Below, in pieces: positions 7,710 through 15,676 of a stretch of 64,000 nt of DNA. Location: contig CAVTRT010000002.1 in assembly GCA_963737285.1 (NCBI GenBank), positions 620,001 through 684,000 on the forward strand, written 5' to 3'. Made by a program: the position numbers and the translations under genes. Under the pieces are notes generated by a model that made no database searches, was not told where the DNA came from, and was given only the letters and a program-made list of their open reading frames with translations. The number at the start of each line of letters is the position of its first letter. Position 1 is the stretch's first letter. This DNA comes from Trebonia sp963737285 (GTDB lineage: Bacteria; Actinomycetota; Actinomycetes; Streptosporangiales; Streptosporangiaceae).

Positions 7710-8804
7710 CTAGCGCCGAACGGGCCAGCCGCCCGCCTGCACCGCGTCGAGCAGTCCAGCCACCGCCGCCGGGCGGACCGAGAGCTCGGCCACACCGACA
7801 GGCAGGCCAGGTGAGTGCTCGATCCGGATGTCCTCGATGTTGACTCCGGCGTCCCCCGCCGCGTTGAACAGCCGGGCCAGTTCCCCTGGCTTGTCGGCGA
7901 TGACGACCTGGACCACGGAGAGCTCGGGCGGCGTTCCGCCATGCTTGCCAGGAATCCGGGCAACACCCGCGTTGCCCTGACCGAGCAGGCTGGTCACTGC
8001 AGCCACACCGCTGGCGTCGGCGACGTCCGCCAGGGCGCGTGCGGCCTCGCCCAGATCGGCGGCGACCGCGCTCAGCACCTCCGCGACCGGCCCCGCGTTC
8101 CCGGTGAGGATCTGCGTCCACAAGGCCGGGTCACCCGCCGCGATCCTGGTCACGTCGCGTAGTCCCTGCCCCGCCAGCCGCAGTGCCTGCTCGGGGACGG
8201 ACTGCTGAGCCAGTCGCGCGGCGATGGCGACCGACACCAGGTGCGGCGCGTGCGACACCAGCGCCACCCACTCGTCATGCGTGCGCGGGTCCACTCGCAT
8301 CGCGATGGCGCCGCAGGCCACCGCCAGGTCGGTCACCGCGTCTATGGCAAAGGGGTCGTTTTCCGGCAGTGGGCACAATGCCCACGTGCGGCCCAGGAAC
8401 AGGTCAGCGCGGGCAGCGGCCGGCCCCTGCTTCTCCCGGCCAGCCAGCGGGTGCCCCGGCACGTAGGTCCCAAGGTCGCAGCCGGCCTCGCGGGCCTGCC
8501 GCACGGGCATGGCCTTGATGCTCGCCACGTCGGTGTACACGCTGGCCACCGCGCAGTCCTGAGCGATCGCCAGTTCGGCGGCGACGAACGCGGGCGGCAT
8601 CGCGAGCACCGCCACGTCCGCGATCCCCTTGGCCTTCCGCAGGTCGGGGACAACCATCCCGGCGCCTAGATCTGACGCCAGCCGGGCGGTCGCCGGGTCA
8701 CGGTCACTGAGCCAGACTTCGCGGTCGCGCTCGCGCAGGGCAAGCGCGACCGAGGTGCCGATCAGGCCCGTCCCGATCACGAGGATCCGTTTCACTTCGC
8801 TCAC
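7710..8804 (-). CDS. tyrA: prephenate dehydrogenase with ACT domain
   Basis: 364 aa. Oxidatively decarboxylates prephenate to 4-hydroxyphenylpyruvate in tyrosine synthesis. N-terminal Rossmann fold with VIGTGLIGTSVALAL (residues 9-23), catalytic-region GHPLAGREKQG and HDEWVALVSHAPHLVS, helical dimerisation domain, and a C-terminal ACT domain (VVQVVIADKPGELARLF, GVNIEDIRIEH) that likely senses tyrosine or another aromatic amino acid. GTG start at 8804. The chorismate mutase that supplies prephenate is the next gene upstream, so the two form a tyrosine/phenylalanine unit. Confidence 0.95.
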   Translation of the reverse strand: MSEVKRILVIGTGLIGTSVALALRERDREVWLSDRDPATARLASDLGAGMVVPDLRKAKGIADVAVLAMPPAFVAAELAIAQDCAVASVYTDVASIKAMPVRQAREAGCDLGTYVPGHPLAGREKQGPAAARADLFLGRTWALCPLPENDPFAIDAVTDLAVACGAIAMRVDPRTHDEWVALVSHAPHLVSVAIAARLAQQSVPEQALRLAGQGLRDVTRIAAGDPALWTQILTGNAGPVAEVLSAVAADLGEAARALADVADASGVAAVTSLLGQGNAGVARIPGKHGGTPPELSVVQVVIADKPGELARLFNAAGDAGVNIEDIRIEHSPGLPVGVAELSVRPAAVAGLLDAVQAGGWPVRR

Positions 8805-8871
8805 CGCGAAGCCCCCCTAGTCGCTGCGGCCGTCCCGAACCGCGCCGCTGTCGTGGGTCCTCATCCGAGGC

Positions 8872-9303
8872 TCACTGCCTGCGTCCCGTCCGGTTTGGCA
8901 CTAGGGTACGTCGATGTCGCCCGGCACGCAGCGGGCACCGCTCACTGCGCGATGTCCAGCCGGAGCCGCTGGCTCCACGCAGGTAGACGTGCTGGATCTG
9001 CGAGCGCGGCCGGTCGGTCTCTACGTGCGCCATCAGCCGGACGACGCGAGGCATGGACCCGGGGACGGGAATCTCGGTGGCGCACATGAGCGGCACCGCG
9101 TGGAAGCCGGTCTTTCGTGCGGCGAGCGCAGGGAACTCGGCGGTCAGGTCCGAGGTGACCGTGAACAGAACGCTGATTACGTCATCGGTCGTCAGGTCGT
9201 TGCGGCTCACCACCTCAGCGACGAGTTCCGTCGTACCCTCTAGGATGGCTTCACGCTCATTGGCGTCAACCTGGATCGCGCCACGAATTGCCCGGACTGC
9301 CAC
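8872..9303 (-). CDS. aroH: chorismate mutase, AroH type, C terminus frameshifted
   Basis: AroH-fold chorismate mutase (chorismate to prephenate). From GTG 9303 (GAGGAG 8-10 nt upstream): AVRAIRGAIQVDANE, FTVTSDLTAEFPALAAR, MCATEIPVPGSMPRVVRLM with active-site Glu and Arg, and IQHVYLRGA. After this point the reading frame runs on 34 residues of basic non-family sequence to 8872 (143 aa). In the neighbouring frame the expected end QRLRLDIAQ followed by TGA (8942-8944) is present: adding one C at GGAGCCAGCGG (near 8970) would restore a 120-aa enzyme of normal AroH length. So one base is probably missing here. Confidence 0.85.
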   Translation of the reverse strand: MAVRAIRGAIQVDANEREAILEGTTELVAEVVSRNDLTTDDVISVLFTVTSDLTAEFPALAARKTGFHAVPLMCATEIPVPGSMPRVVRLMAHVETDRPRSQIQHVYLRGASGSGWTSRSERCPLRAGRHRRTLVPNRTGRRQ

Positions 9304-9429
9304 GTGCTTGATCTCCTCTAACTTCTGGCCCTTCAGAATACCTCCGGCGCCCAACTGGCCGGCACCGCCTTCGCAAGCCGCGGCACGCTTCCGCAAGTCG
9401 GCACCGCGGGCAAGACCGTTCTGCCGGGC

Positions 9430-10410
9430 CTACAAGCCGACGGCGGCGTAGAGCTCGCCGATCTCCCTGGTCGTGAGGTCACGGGTCGTGCCAGGCCGCA
9501 GGTTGCCCAGCCGGACCGGGCCAACGTCCGTGCGGACCAGGCGGCTAACTGGGTGGCCGACCTCGGCGAGCATCCGGCGAACGATGTGCTTGCGGCCCTC
9601 GTGCAGCGTGATCTCCACGAGGGCACGTGACCCGACCTGGTCAAGCACGCGGAACTTGTCCGCCACCGCGATCCCGTCATCAAGCTCAACGCCACGGGCC
9701 AGGGTCTGCCCGAGCGACTTGGGCACTGGGCCGGGCACTTCCGCCTGGTAGGTCTTGGCCACCTCGTAGGAGGGGTGCGCCAGCCGGTGCGCCAGCTCCC
9801 CGTCATTGGTAAGGAGCATGAGTCCTTCGGTGTCATAGTCGAGACGGCCGACGTGGAAGAGCCGCTCCGCCCGGTCACCGAGATAGTCGGTGATGGTCGC
9901 CCGGCCCCGGTCGTCGGACATTGCCGTCAGGACCTTAGCTGGCTTGTTGAAGGCCAGGTACAGGACGTCCTGACGGGCCGGAATCCGCTTGCCGTCAACG
10001 CGGATGATCTGGGTCTGCGGATCGACACGGGCACCGAACCTCCGCACGATGTGCCCTTCGACCTCGACCCGCCCAGCCCCGATCAGCTCCTCGCAGTGCC
10101 GGCGGCTGCCAACCCCGGCCGCGGCGAGCACCTTCTGCAGCCGAACCCCGTCGGGCACGTCGGTCAGCCCGTCGCGGTCGGTATCAGCCTGCTTGCTCGC
10201 CTTGGCAGCCTTCGCGAACTCTTCGTCGCTTGCGTCCCAGTCGATTGCCAGCATTTCCCGGATTCTGGCTTGTGCCTCGGGAGACAGGTGGCTGATGTCA
10301 CGGGGCGACCGGCGTCCGCCTGAACCACCCTGGCCGCCTGAACCACCCTGGCCGCCGGAGCCAGGCTGACCGGCACTGCGCCCGCCGCCGACATGCCCTC
10401 GTGTACTCAT
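9430..10410 (-). CDS. rluB: 23S rRNA pseudouridine synthase, RluB type
   Basis: 326 aa. N-terminal Gly/Gln/Ser-rich low-complexity tail, then an S4 RNA-binding domain (VRLQKVLAAAGVGSRRHCEE) and the RsuA/RluB catalytic domain with GRLDYDTEGLMLLTNDGEL, where Asp is the catalytic nucleophile, and HEGRKHIVRRMLAEVGHPV. Probably makes a pseudouridine in 23S rRNA near the peptidyl-transferase centre. The start ATG at 10410 is 5 bp after the scpB stop; a TTG at 10419 is less likely. The scpA-scpB-rluB order is widely conserved. Confidence 0.94.
   Translation of the reverse strand: MSTRGHVGGGRSAGQPGSGGQGGSGGQGGSGGRRSPRDISHLSPEAQARIREMLAIDWDASDEEFAKAAKASKQADTDRDGLTDVPDGVRLQKVLAAAGVGSRRHCEELIGAGRVEVEGHIVRRFGARVDPQTQIIRVDGKRIPARQDVLYLAFNKPAKVLTAMSDDRGRATITDYLGDRAERLFHVGRLDYDTEGLMLLTNDGELAHRLAHPSYEVAKTYQAEVPGPVPKSLGQTLARGVELDDGIAVADKFRVLDQVGSRALVEITLHEGRKHIVRRMLAEVGHPVSRLVRTDVGPVRLGNLRPGTTRDLTTREIGELYAAVGL
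10319..10354. repeat. 18-bp tandem repeat inside rluB
   Basis: Two exact copies of cctgaaccaccctggccg, with a degenerate third, encode GGQGGS repeats in the disordered N-terminal tail of RluB. Confidence 0.8.
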
Positions 10411-10415
10411 TGCTC

Positions 10416-11237
10416 TCAATTATCCTCGATGTCCGCAAAGTCCTCGGGGAGGAACGGCGCGAGGTCTGGCAGGTCCGCCAGGCCCGTCAGGCCCATCCGC
10501 TCCAGGAAATAACTGGTTGTCCGGTAAAGAATCGCGCCGGTCTCCGAGTCGGTGCCGGACTCCTCCACCAGGCCGCGCAGCACCAGGGTCCGCATCACGC
10601 CGTCGCAGTTGACGCCACGTACCGCCGACACCCGGGCGCGGCTAACCGGCTGCCGGTAGGCGACGACCGCGAGCGTCTCCAGCGCGGCCTGGGTCAGCCG
10701 CACCTCCTGGCCGTCCCGGATGAACCGCTCGACCAGCGGCGCGCAGTCCGGCCGAGTATAGAACCGCCACCCGCCGGCGACTTCCCTAAGGTCAAACCCC
10801 CGCCCCTGGGCGGTGTACTCCTCGCGCAACTCTCGCAATACCGCTCCGATTTCACCTCGCGGCCGCTCCAGCACCTGCGCGAGCAGGACCTCGGGGATTG
10901 GCTCGTCGGCGACGAGCATGATCGCTTCCAGTGCCGCCCGCAACCCCGGCCCCGCCTCGTCACCGGCACCACCGGCCAGGCCGTCGCCGTCACCGTCGGC
11001 CAGGCCGTCGCCGTCGCCGTCGCCGTCGACCAGGCCGTCATCGTCACCGTCGCCGGGAACCTCTCCAAGGCCACCGGCATCCTGCGGCGCCAGGACTTGC
11101 CCGGTGCCGACCGGGTCGAGCGCTGTGATGGCCTCGCTCGCCGCCAGCACCTCGCTCGCCGCCAGCACCTCGCTCGCCGCCAGCACCTCGTCCGGAGCGG
11201 GCACGTCTGCGCCCGCCACCGGATTCTCGCTGCTCAC
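10416..11237 (-). CDS. scpB: segregation and condensation protein B
   Basis: 273 aa. Core winged-helix pair of the Smc-ScpAB condensin kleisin complex: GLRAALEAIMLVADEPI, GFDLREVAGGWRFYTR, RLTQAALETLAVVAYRQPVSRARVSAVRGVN, and LVEESGTDSETGAILYRTT, ending SYFLERMGL. The first 85 residues are low complexity: three LAASEV copies and a GD-rich stretch, well beyond the usual 180-220 aa. It overlaps scpA by 4 bp (GTGA) and is coupled to it. Confidence 0.96.
   Translation of the reverse strand: MSSENPVAGADVPAPDEVLAASEVLAASEVLAASEAITALDPVGTGQVLAPQDAGGLGEVPGDGDDDGLVDGDGDGDGLADGDGDGLAGGAGDEAGPGLRAALEAIMLVADEPIPEVLLAQVLERPRGEIGAVLRELREEYTAQGRGFDLREVAGGWRFYTRPDCAPLVERFIRDGQEVRLTQAALETLAVVAYRQPVSRARVSAVRGVNCDGVMRTLVLRGLVEESGTDSETGAILYRTTSYFLERMGLTGLADLPDLAPFLPEDFADIEDN
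11133..11186. repeat. 18-bp tandem repeat inside scpB
   Basis: Three exact copies of ctcgctcgccgccagcac at 11133, 11151 and 11169, encoding repeated VLAASE in the ScpB N-terminal tail. A second, irregular GTCGCC-type repeat lies at about 10978-11052 and encodes the Gly-Asp stretch. Confidence 0.85.
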
Positions 11238-12193
11238 GTGTAATCCTCGTCTTCGCTTTGCGTTGTCCCACCGACGCTACCCGCTCCCGGGGCCGCGAGT
11301 ACCACCTCGTGGTCGCCGCCGGTCCACGTCACGTACAGGTCACCAAGCGGTATCACCTGCTCGAACGCGACCACGTCTTCGCGGTACAGCTCAAGCAGCG
11401 CCAGGAACGACGCGACGACCTCGTAGTTCCCTGTAGCGGTGGCCGTAAGCTCGCGGAACGAGGCGCGCCCAAGTCCTTTGAGCTTGCCCGCGATGAAGAC
11501 CGCCTGCTCCCGGATCGAGACGAACGCCTGGTGGATGTGCTCCGTCGACACGGTTGGGGGCTTCTTCGGGGCCAGTGCCCGTGCCGCGAGGGCCGCGAAC
11601 TCCTGCGGGCCAAGAGTAAACAGTACCTCAGGCAGCAGTTGCGCGAAGCGCGGCTCCAGCGGGACCCGGCGAGGGAATCGCTTGGCGGCCGCAGCCATCT
11701 GGCCGGCGAAGATCGCCGCGACCTCCTTGTACGCCCGGTACTGCAGCAGCCGGGCGAACAACAGGTCCCGGGCCTCGAGCAGGGCGAGGTCCTCCTCGTC
11801 CTCCACCTCACCGGACGGCAGCAGTCGTGCGGCCTTCAGGTCCAGCAACGTCGCGGCGACAAGGAGGAAGTAGCTGACCTGGTCCAGGTCCCAGCCACCG
11901 GAGCGCTGCCGGATGTAGGCGATGAACTCATCGGTGACCTTGGACAAGGAGACCTCGGTAATGTCCAGCTTGTGCTTGGAGATCAGCCCGAGTAGCAGGT
12001 CGAACGGCCCCTCGAAGACATCGAGGTGCACCTCGAAGGCGTTCGAGCCGCGCGGGGCCTCCCCGGCGTCGCCCCCCGTGAGGTCATTGGCAGCCTTACC
12101 CCGGCCAGCGCGTGCATCGGCCGTCGCGCCCGACGATGCCTGCTTCCCCTCCGGCTTGCCGTCGGACACCTTCTCACCTGCCATCGTCGTCAC
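11234..12193 (-). CDS. scpA: segregation and condensation protein A (kleisin)
   Basis: 319 aa. Kleisin that bridges Smc heads. FEVHLDVFEGPFDLLLGLISKHKLDITEVSLSKVTDEF (start near residue 53) is the diagnostic N-terminal domain; the central region has LLVAATLLDLKAARLLP and the C-terminal winged helix has SFRELTATATGNYEVVASFLALLELYRE. The first 50 residues are a polar tail typical of actinobacteria. Start GTG 12193, or ATG 12184. Forms an operon with parA upstream and scpB-rluB downstream. Confidence 0.96.
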   Translation of the reverse strand: MTTMAGEKVSDGKPEGKQASSGATADARAGRGKAANDLTGGDAGEAPRGSNAFEVHLDVFEGPFDLLLGLISKHKLDITEVSLSKVTDEFIAYIRQRSGGWDLDQVSYFLLVAATLLDLKAARLLPSGEVEDEEDLALLEARDLLFARLLQYRAYKEVAAIFAGQMAAAAKRFPRRVPLEPRFAQLLPEVLFTLGPQEFAALAARALAPKKPPTVSTEHIHQAFVSIREQAVFIAGKLKGLGRASFRELTATATGNYEVVASFLALLELYREDVVAFEQVIPLGDLYVTWTGGDHEVVLAAPGAGSVGGTTQSEDEDYT

Positions 12194-12308
12194 CTTACGA
12201 CGTTAGCGCGTTCGTCCCGTCTGCGGTGCTGTCTGGGACGCCGATGCGGCGGGCAAGACCCCCGGGGATGCTTACCCGGCGCAAGCGTCCCCTGTCTGCC
12301 GCCACCGC

Positions 12309-13166
12309 TCAAGTACCTCCTTGGCGAGCTTCCCGGTAGGAGTTCGCGCCCATCGACCCTGGATCGAAGCTGGTGATTGGCTCACCTGCAACGGTAGCGT
12401 CAGGAAACCTGACAGTGCGGTTGATCACGGTATGGAAGACCTTGTCGGCGAAGCCGTTGACGACCGACCCGAGCACCTCGCGCGTATGCAGGGTTCGCGA
12501 GTCGTACATCGTGCCGAGCAGGCCGTCGATGGTCAGGCTCGGGTTGAGCCGCTGCCGCACCTTGTCGATGGTCTCCATGAGCAGCGCCACGCCGCGCATC
12601 GCGAAGTACTCGCACTCCAGCGGGATGAGAACGCTGTTGGCGCAGGCGAGGGCGTTGATCGTGAGCAGGCCAAGCGACGGCTGGCAGTCGATCAGGATGT
12701 AGTCGTAGTCCGGGATGACCGACTTGAGCGCGCCGCCGAGGATGTACTCGCGGCCAACCTCGCTCACCAGCTGAACCTCGGCGCCGGACAGGTCAATGTT
12801 GCTCGGCAGCAGGTCCAGGTTATCGACGCCAACGTTGAACAGGACGTCGTGCGCGCTTACGCCGCGCTCCATGAGCAGGTTGTAGACCGTCATGTCGATG
12901 TCGTGCGGCTGGATGCCCAGCCCGACCGAGAGGGCGCCCTGCGGGTCGAAGTCCACCAGCAGGCACCGGCGGCCCTGCTCGGCGAGTGCCGCACCGAGGT
13001 TGATGGTCGTCGTGGTCTTGCCGACGCCCCCCTTCTGGTTGCAGATCGCCACGATCCGCGCCGGGCCATGCGTGGCCAGCGGCTCCGGAACGGGAAAGTG
13101 CGGCAGGGGACGCCCTGTCGGCCCGATGTCACCTGGCAAGAGCTCGATAGCGCGGGTAGCTGCCAC
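12309..13166 (-). CDS. ParA-family ATPase of the scpAB operon
   Basis: 285 aa. Deviant Walker A CNQKGGVGKTTTTINLGAAL (from residue 43), Walker A' VDFDPQGALSVGLG, Walker B YDYILIDCQPSLGLLTINAL, then EYFAMRGVALLMETIDKVR. This is the ParA/Soj paralogue that stands next to scpAB in actinobacteria, not the origin-proximal parA, since no parB follows. Likely role is chromosome organisation or positioning. GTG start at 13166 has GGGAGG 10 nt upstream. Confidence 0.93.
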   Translation of the reverse strand: MAATRAIELLPGDIGPTGRPLPHFPVPEPLATHGPARIVAICNQKGGVGKTTTTINLGAALAEQGRRCLLVDFDPQGALSVGLGIQPHDIDMTVYNLLMERGVSAHDVLFNVGVDNLDLLPSNIDLSGAEVQLVSEVGREYILGGALKSVIPDYDYILIDCQPSLGLLTINALACANSVLIPLECEYFAMRGVALLMETIDKVRQRLNPSLTIDGLLGTMYDSRTLHTREVLGSVVNGFADKVFHTVINRTVRFPDATVAGEPITSFDPGSMGANSYREARQGGT

Positions 13167-13360
13167 CAGCGATAAACCTCCCCGGGGCTCTAGGAGCCAC
13201 GTCGACCCAGCTGCTGAACCTGCTCGGGACAGTAAGCGCTGCGCGGGACCGGGGCAAGGAGGCTCGCCGCGCGCCGGGATATTAATTTGTTACCCAGCCC
13301 TTATCGCCGCCCCGGGAGCGCACTGTGCCAGGGCCACCCGTCCGGCGCTCAGCGTGCTCG

Positions 13361-14323
13361 CTATCCGAGCGCCCTGGGATGCGCGGCCGCGTATACCTCG
13401 CGAAGCTTGTCCACCGTCACCAGAGTGTAGACCTGGGTGGTGGCCACCGAGGCGTGACCCAGCAATTCCTGCACGACCCGGATGTCCGCCCCGCCGTCCA
13501 GCAGGTGCGTCGCGAACGAGTGCCGCAGCGTGTGCGGCGAGATCCCGGCGAATCCGCAGCGGTCGGCTGCCTGCGTCAGCACCCCCCATGCCCCTTGCCG
13601 GGTAAGCCGGCCGCCGCGCGCGTTGAGGAAGACGGCGGGAACGGCTCGGCTCGCGCGCTGGGCGAGGACGGGCCTGCCGCGGACAAGATGCGCTTCCAGG
13701 GCGCGCACCGCGTAGCTGCCGACCGGGACGAGGCGCTGCTTGCCGCCCTTGCCGTTCAGGGTCGCCACCGGATTATCCCGCTCCGTTTGTCCTGTTTCTG
13801 TGGTTATATGCAGATCGTCGAGGTCCAGCCCGGTGGCCTCGGAGATCCGCGCGCCGGTGCTGTACAGGAACTCAAGCAGGGCCCGGTCCCGCAGCACCCG
13901 CGGATCGGGGTCCTCCGGCGACCCAGCGGCCTCAAGCAGCCGTTCCACCTCCGCGATCGCGATGGCCTTGGGCAGTCGCCGCGGCGGGGCGGGCGGGGCC
14001 ACCTCGGCGGCCGGGTCAGCGTCGGCGAGGCCCGACTTGCGCGCGAACGCGTGCATCCCGCGCACGGCGATGACGGCTCGCGCCGCCGAGCTGGCGGCCA
14101 GCGGCGGATGCTCGTCGTCCCCCGCGTGCAGGGTCGCGAGGAACTCCGCGACGTCCGCCGTCGTCACGGCCGCTAGCGCGCGGACACCCCGGGTTGCCAG
14201 GTGCGCGACGTACCGCCGCAGGTCTCGCTGATAGGACTCGGTCGTGTTGGCCGCTAGCCCCCGCTCGACGACCAGGTGCTGCAGGTACCGTTCACACGCC
14301 GCCTCGACCGCAACCTCGCTCAC
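13361..14323 (-). CDS. xerD: tyrosine recombinase XerD
   Basis: 320 aa. Chromosome dimer resolution at dif. N-terminal SAM-like core-binding domain (YLQHLVVERGLAANTTESYQ), catalytic domain with Arg in STGARISEATGLDL, Lys in LNGKGGKQRLVPV, HTLRHSFATHLLDGGADIRV, LGHASVATTQVYTLV with the His, Arg and Tyr nucleophile all present. GTG 14323 has GGGGAC just upstream and gives the family length; the frame continues upstream without support. Confidence 0.95.
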   Translation of the reverse strand: MSEVAVEAACERYLQHLVVERGLAANTTESYQRDLRRYVAHLATRGVRALAAVTTADVAEFLATLHAGDDEHPPLAASSAARAVIAVRGMHAFARKSGLADADPAAEVAPPAPPRRLPKAIAIAEVERLLEAAGSPEDPDPRVLRDRALLEFLYSTGARISEATGLDLDDLHITTETGQTERDNPVATLNGKGGKQRLVPVGSYAVRALEAHLVRGRPVLAQRASRAVPAVFLNARGGRLTRQGAWGVLTQAADRCGFAGISPHTLRHSFATHLLDGGADIRVVQELLGHASVATTQVYTLVTVDKLREVYAAAHPRALG

Positions 14324-14359
14324 GTCCCCGAGTTTGCCACCCGGGGCTGCCACAACGGA

Positions 14360-14405
14360 CCGGGTGCCGCCGTTCCTCCCGGGGAAGGGGGACGGCGGCA
14401 CCCGG
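14360..14405 (-). terminator. terminator after ald
   Basis: Perfect 14-bp stem: ccgggtgccgccgt (14360-14373) pairs with acggcggcacccgg (14392-14405), with an 18-nt loop. It lies between the ald stop (14454) and the xerD start (14323). There is no U run, as usual for high-GC actinobacterial terminators. Confidence 0.75.
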
Positions 14406-14453
14406 GCGCACCAGGCGCATGAGGCCCGGCTACCGCGCCGCGTCGGGACGCGG

Positions 14454-15569
14454 CTAGCTGAGCACCGACGCGATCGGGGTGTACGCCAGGCCGTGGGCCT
14501 CGGCAACCGGGGCGCTAGTCAGCAGGCCGTCGTAGGTGGACAGGCCGGCGGCGAGCGCCGGATCCGCCCGCAGGGCGCCCTTCCAGCCGAGGTTGGCCAG
14601 CGAGACCGCGTACGGCAGGGTCACGTTGGTGAGCGCGAAGGTGGAGGTGTGAGACACCGCGCCTGGCATGTTGGCCACACAGTAGAACACCGAGTCGTGC
14701 ACCCGGAACGTCGGCTCGGCGTGCGTCGTTGGCCGTGAGTCCTCGAAGCAGCCGCCCTGGTCGATCGAGATGTCGACCAGCACTGATCCCCGCTTCATCC
14801 GGGACACCAGCTCGTTGGAGACAATCTTGGGGGCCTTCGCGCCGGCGACCAGGACCGCGCCGATCACCAGGTCGGCGTCGAGGACCGCGTTGGCAACCTC
14901 GTAGGCGTTCGACACGACGGTCTGGACGCGGCCGGCGTACAGGGCGTCGAGCTGGCGCAGCCGGGCGACGTTCTTGTCAAGGACGGTGACCTGGGCGCCC
15001 ATGCCGACGGCGATCTGGGTGGCGTGGGTGCCAGAAACGCCGCCCCCGATCACTACCACCTTGGAGGGACGCGTGCCGGGGACGCCGCCGAGCAGCGCGC
15101 CGTAGCCGCCGCCCTGGCGCATCAGGTGATACGCGCCTACCTGCGGGGCGAGGCGGCCAGCCACCTCCGACATCGGGGCGAGCAGCGGCAGCGCGCCGTC
15201 CGCGAGTTGCACGGTCTCGTAGGCGACCGAGGTCACCTTGTTGTCGACCAGCGCCTGGGTGCAGGCCTGGTCGGCCGCCAGGTGCAGGTAGGTGAACAGC
15301 ACCAGGCCGGGGCGCATCCGGTGGTACTCCTCGGCGATCGGCTCCTTGACCTTCAAGACCATGTCCGCGACGCCCCAGACCTCATCGGCGTCGGGGACGA
15401 TCGTCGCGCCAGCCGCGACATAGGCCTCGTCCTCCAGCGACGAGCCGTCGCCAGCACCCTTCTGGACGAAGACCTGGTGCCCGGCGCGAGTCAGCTCATG
15501 CACGCCGGCCGGCGTGGCCGCGACACGGTACTCGTGGTTCTTGATCTCGCTGGGGACGCCGACCTTCAT
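14454..15569 (-). CDS. ald: alanine dehydrogenase
   Basis: 371 aa. NAD-dependent interconversion of alanine and pyruvate plus ammonia. MKVGVPSEIKNHEYRVA at the N terminus, VLKVKEPIAEEY with substrate-binding Lys, LFTYLHLAAD with catalytic His, the Rossmann fold VVVIGGGVSGTHATQIAVGMGA, DISIDQGGCFEDSRPTTH and NMPGAVSHTSTFALTN. Full family length. Divergent from the Lrp-type gene at 15677, its likely regulator (as AldR in mycobacteria). The pair interrupts the conserved pyrG-NUDIX-xerD order. Confidence 0.97.
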   Translation of the reverse strand: MKVGVPSEIKNHEYRVAATPAGVHELTRAGHQVFVQKGAGDGSSLEDEAYVAAGATIVPDADEVWGVADMVLKVKEPIAEEYHRMRPGLVLFTYLHLAADQACTQALVDNKVTSVAYETVQLADGALPLLAPMSEVAGRLAPQVGAYHLMRQGGGYGALLGGVPGTRPSKVVVIGGGVSGTHATQIAVGMGAQVTVLDKNVARLRQLDALYAGRVQTVVSNAYEVANAVLDADLVIGAVLVAGAKAPKIVSNELVSRMKRGSVLVDISIDQGGCFEDSRPTTHAEPTFRVHDSVFYCVANMPGAVSHTSTFALTNVTLPYAVSLANLGWKGALRADPALAAGLSTYDGLLTSAPVAEAHGLAYTPIASVLS

Positions 15570-15676
15570 GACTGACTACCTCTCGCATACACCTACGCAC
15601 TTCTGGGCACTATCAATTGTGCATGATCGTCGGAAAAGTTCCAATATCACCGAATATGATTTTGTAGAGTGAGGAT
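15570..15676. promoter_or_regulatory. ald/lrp divergent control region
   Basis: 107 bp between divergent ald and the Lrp-type gene, markedly richer in A and T than its flanks. It contains short dyads such as GGAAAAGTTCC (15632-15642), and an ATATCACCGAATAT element (15644-15657) with TATGAT at 15655-15660 as a possible -10. Lrp/AldR proteins bind this sort of region as multimers; the exact operators are not defined from sequence. Confidence 0.5.
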